A stretch of DNA of 60,911 nt from Streptomyces aureocirculatus (GTDB lineage Bacteria; Actinomycetota; Actinomycetes; Streptomycetales; Streptomycetaceae): positions 1-60,911 of the forward strand of contig NZ_JOAP01000043.1 of assembly GCF_000720475.1 (NCBI RefSeq). The letters are read 5' to 3'. The position numbers and the translations under genes are program-made. The notes beneath the pieces are model-generated. The model was not told where the DNA came from and searched no databases. It saw only the letters and a program-made list of their open reading frames with translations. This document shows positions 58,672 through 60,911 of the stretch, piece after piece. The stretch's first letter is position 1, and the number at the start of each line of letters is the position of its first letter.

Positions 58672-58700
58672 TACCTACGGGACCGTAAGTCAGGTATCAA
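58672..58700 (-). promoter_or_regulatory. promoter of trhA with embedded palindromes
   Basis: On the minus strand TTGATA (58700-58695) and TAGGTA (58677-58672) are 17 bases apart. The spacer and -10 region carry ACTTACGGTCCCGTAGGT (58690-58673), an imperfect palindrome, and TCAGGCTTGATACCTGA covers the -35 box, so a repressor could block both elements. Confidence 0.6.
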
Positions 58701-58954
58701 GCCTGACCTGCCGAAAGCTTACAAGTGGCGAGCCTCACGGTCACCGGCGAGGGTGTGCCAGATGGCGGGCACAGGGAGTGGCGATGCTCACGCCGCTCAG
58801 GTGTGAGGCACTCTGGACAGATGGGCAAACGCGTCGGATGATCAAATGAGTGCGGTCGGCACCGGATGAGCGCCCATGAGTTCGAAGCAGTGAAGCGTCC
58901 GGGTCGCAGCCCCCACGGGGCCCCAACCACAAATCCCTCGTACTAGGAGCAATC

Positions 58955-60814
58955 GTGGCGCGCGACATCGCGGCTCCCTCTTCAGCGGACACCCCGGACT
59001 CCCTGGGCGCCGCCCCCACCGACCACCAGGAGCTGCTCTCCTGGGTGAACGAGATCGCCGAACTGACGCAGCCGGACCGGGTGGTCTGGTGCGACGGCTC
59101 CGAGGCCGAGTACGAGCGCCTGTGCGAGGAGCTCGTCGTCAGGGGCACCTTCAAGAAGCTGGACCCGATCAAGCGGCCCAACTCCTACTACGCGGCCTCC
59201 GACCCCACCGACGTCGCCCGGGTGGAGGACCGCACCTTCATCTGCTCCGAGAAGGAGGCGGACGCCGGGCCCACCAACCACTGGAAGGCCCCCGCGGAGA
59301 TGCGGGAGATCTTCACCGGCGAGGGCGGCCGGGGCGGGATCTTCCGTGGCTCCATGCGCGGCCGGACGATGTACGTCGTGCCGTTCTGCATGGGCCCGCT
59401 CGGCTCGCCGCTGTCCGCGATCGGCGTCGAGATCACCGACTCCGCGTACGTCGCCGTGTCCATGCGCACCATGACCCGCATGGGCCGCCCGGTCCTGGAC
59501 GAACTCGGCTCCGACGGCTTCTTCGTGAAGGCCGTGCACACCCTGGGCGCCCCGCTGGAGCCCGGCCAGTCGGACGTCCCCTGGCCGTGCAACTCCACGA
59601 AGTACATCTCGCACTTCCCCGAGTCCCGCGAGATCTGGTCGTACGGCTCCGGCTACGGCGGCAACGCCCTGCTCGGCAAGAAGTGCTACGCCCTGCGCAT
59701 CGCGTCCGTGATGGCCCGCGACGAGGGCTGGCTCGCCGAGCACATGCTGATCCTCAAGCTCACCCCGCCCACCGGTGAGTCGAAGTACGTGGCCGCCGCG
59801 TTCCCGTCCGCCTGCGGCAAGACCAACCTCGCCATGCTGGAGCCCACGATCTCCGGCTGGACCGTGGAGACCATCGGCGACGACATCGCCTGGATGCGGT
59901 TCGGCGAGGACGGCCGCCTCTACGCGATCAACCCGGAGGCGGGTTTCTTCGGCGTCGCGCCCGGCACCGGTGAGCACACCAACGCCAACGCGATGAAGAC
60001 GCTGTGGGGCAACGCGGTCTTCACCAACGTCGCCCTCACCGACGACCACGACGTCTGGTGGGAGGGGATGACGGAGGAGGAGCCCAAGCACCTCACGGAC
60101 TGGAAGGGCAACGACTGGTCCCCGGACGCGGGCACCCCCGCCGCGCACCCGAACGCCCGCTTCACCGTGCCCGCCTCGCAGTGCCCGATCATCGCGCCCG
60201 AGTGGGAGGACCCCAAGGGCGTGCCGATCTCCGCGATCCTCTTCGGCGGCCGACGGGCCTCCGCCGTGCCGCTGGTCACCGAGTCCTTCGACTGGAACCA
60301 CGGCGTCTTCCTCGGTGCGAACGTCGCCTCCGAGAAGACCGCCGCGGCCGAGGGCAAGGTCGGTGAGCTGCGCCGCGACCCGTTCGCCATGCTGCCCTTC
60401 TGCGGCTACAACATGGGCGACTACATGGCCCACTGGGTGGACGTCGCCAAGGGCAAGGACCAGGCGAAGCTGCCGAAGATCTACTACGTGAACTGGTTCC
60501 GGAAGGACGCGGACGGGAAGTTCGTGTGGCCCGGGTTCGGTGAGAACAGCCGGGTTCTGAAGTGGATCGTGGACCGGCTCGACGGGCGTGCCGAGGGTGT
60601 CGAGACCGCCATCGGTGTGCTGCCGACGCCCGCGTCGATCGACACCGCCGGGCTTGAGCTGCCGGCCGCCGATCTTGAATTTCTCCTCACTGTCGACAAG
60701 GAGGTGTGGCGGGAGGAGGCTGCGCTCGTGCCCGAGCACCTCAATACCTTCGGGGAGCACACCCCGAAGGAGCTGTGGGACGAGTACCGCGCCCTGGTCG
60801 CCCGCCTGGGCTGA
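58955..60814 (+). CDS. pckG: phosphoenolpyruvate carboxykinase (GTP)
   Basis: A 619-residue enzyme starting GTG at 58955 after AGGAGC. It turns oxaloacetate and GTP into phosphoenolpyruvate, GDP and carbon dioxide, the first step of gluconeogenesis. Family blocks: [33 protein letters not shown], the P-loop [15 protein letters not shown] with the mobile-loop cysteine, the metal-binding region [20 protein letters not shown], and the guanine pocket [20 protein letters not shown] with [11 protein letters not shown]. All expected residues are seen and the length is normal. It is a core gene of Streptomyces and marks the host side. Confidence 0.97.
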   Translation: MARDIAAPSSADTPDSLGAAPTDHQELLSWVNEIAELTQPDRVVWCDGSEAEYERLCEELVVRGTFKKLDPIKRPNSYYAASDPTDVARVEDRTFICSEKEADAGPTNHWKAPAEMREIFTGEGGRGGIFRGSMRGRTMYVVPFCMGPLGSPLSAIGVEITDSAYVAVSMRTMTRMGRPVLDELGSDGFFVKAVHTLGAPLEPGQSDVPWPCNSTKYISHFPESREIWSYGSGYGGNALLGKKCYALRIASVMARDEGWLAEHMLILKLTPPTGESKYVAAAFPSACGKTNLAMLEPTISGWTVETIGDDIAWMRFGEDGRLYAINPEAGFFGVAPGTGEHTNANAMKTLWGNAVFTNVALTDDHDVWWEGMTEEEPKHLTDWKGNDWSPDAGTPAAHPNARFTVPASQCPIIAPEWEDPKGVPISAILFGGRRASAVPLVTESFDWNHGVFLGANVASEKTAAAEGKVGELRRDPFAMLPFCGYNMGDYMAHWVDVAKGKDQAKLPKIYYVNWFRKDADGKFVWPGFGENSRVLKWIVDRLDGRAEGVETAIGVLPTPASIDTAGLELPAADLEFLLTVDKEVWREEAALVPEHLNTFGEHTPKELWDEYRALVARLG

Positions 60815-60856
60815 GCCCTTTCCCCCACCCACCCGCCCTCCACCGCGCCAGCGCAC

Positions 60857-60900
60857 CCGCCCTCAAACACCGAACGGGTTCCTCCCCCCCCCCCCCCCCC
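60857..60900. repeat. intergenic repeat fragment and C17 run
   Basis: CCGCCCTCAAACACCGAACG resembles the element at 45743. It is followed by 17 C bases (60884-60900) ending 11 bases before the window edge. Confidence 0.7.
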
Positions 60901-60911
60901 TCCCCCGCCCT

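Noticed and set aside
58982..60856. Open frame of 624 codons opposite pckG
   Set aside because: pckG is certain and the antisense product has no recognisable fold.

Overview
The base composition (very high G+C, G or C at most third codon positions), the frequent GTG starts, the lipobox protein, the short palindromic repeats and the right-hand genes (GTP-dependent PEP carboxykinase, hemolysin III/TrhA, Mut7-C protein, thioredoxin-domain YyaL-like protein) all point to a Streptomyces or close relative. All calls come from reading the sequence; no database search was run.

Positions 1 to about 45.4 kb are one end of an integrated, phage-like element that continues past the left edge. Reading the minus strand in its transcription direction, 18.8 kb down to 1 is a nearly complete HK97-type head and tail module: HNH endonuclease, small and large terminase, a portal fused to a MuF-like domain, prohead protease, major capsid protein with a delta domain, connectors, tail terminator, Ig-domain major tail protein, tail assembly chaperone pair with a -1 frameshift site, a tape measure protein with a transglycosylase domain, and minor tail proteins.

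From 18.8 to 42.7 kb lies a long accessory and early region, nearly all on the minus strand and organised as runs of genes overlapping by 1 to 11 bases. It holds a lipoprotein, small HTH proteins, a PP2C phosphatase and a degenerate ATPase-like protein, an orphan beta-class DNA methyltransferase, a membrane-protein operon (22.5 to 27.7 kb) with two membrane-anchored HTH-like proteins, a plus-strand PIN-domain module (28.2 to 29.5 kb), LuxR-type HTH proteins, an Lsr2-like protein, a winged-helix replication-initiator-like protein, a VWA protein, a set of probable paralogues (40.4 to 42.3 kb) and an XRE repressor. A divergent control region (43.0 to 43.15 kb) with inverted operator copies separates these from a plus-strand regulator, a small protein and a tyrosine integrase (44.0 to 45.4 kb).

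The integrase end marks the element/host junction. Next to it, on the host side, is a minus-strand four-gene locus (45.8 to 54.5 kb): a membrane-anchored NB-ARC/TPR STAND protein, a second P-loop-like/TPR protein, a CHAT caspase-like protease and an alpha/beta hydrolase. The two P-loops lack the standard lysine, and the last two genes carry in-frame minisatellites. This is the best candidate here for an undescribed system, plausibly an NLR-like sensor, protease and effector module. The window ends with housekeeping genes and a repeat-rich spacer, and finally a run of 17 C bases.
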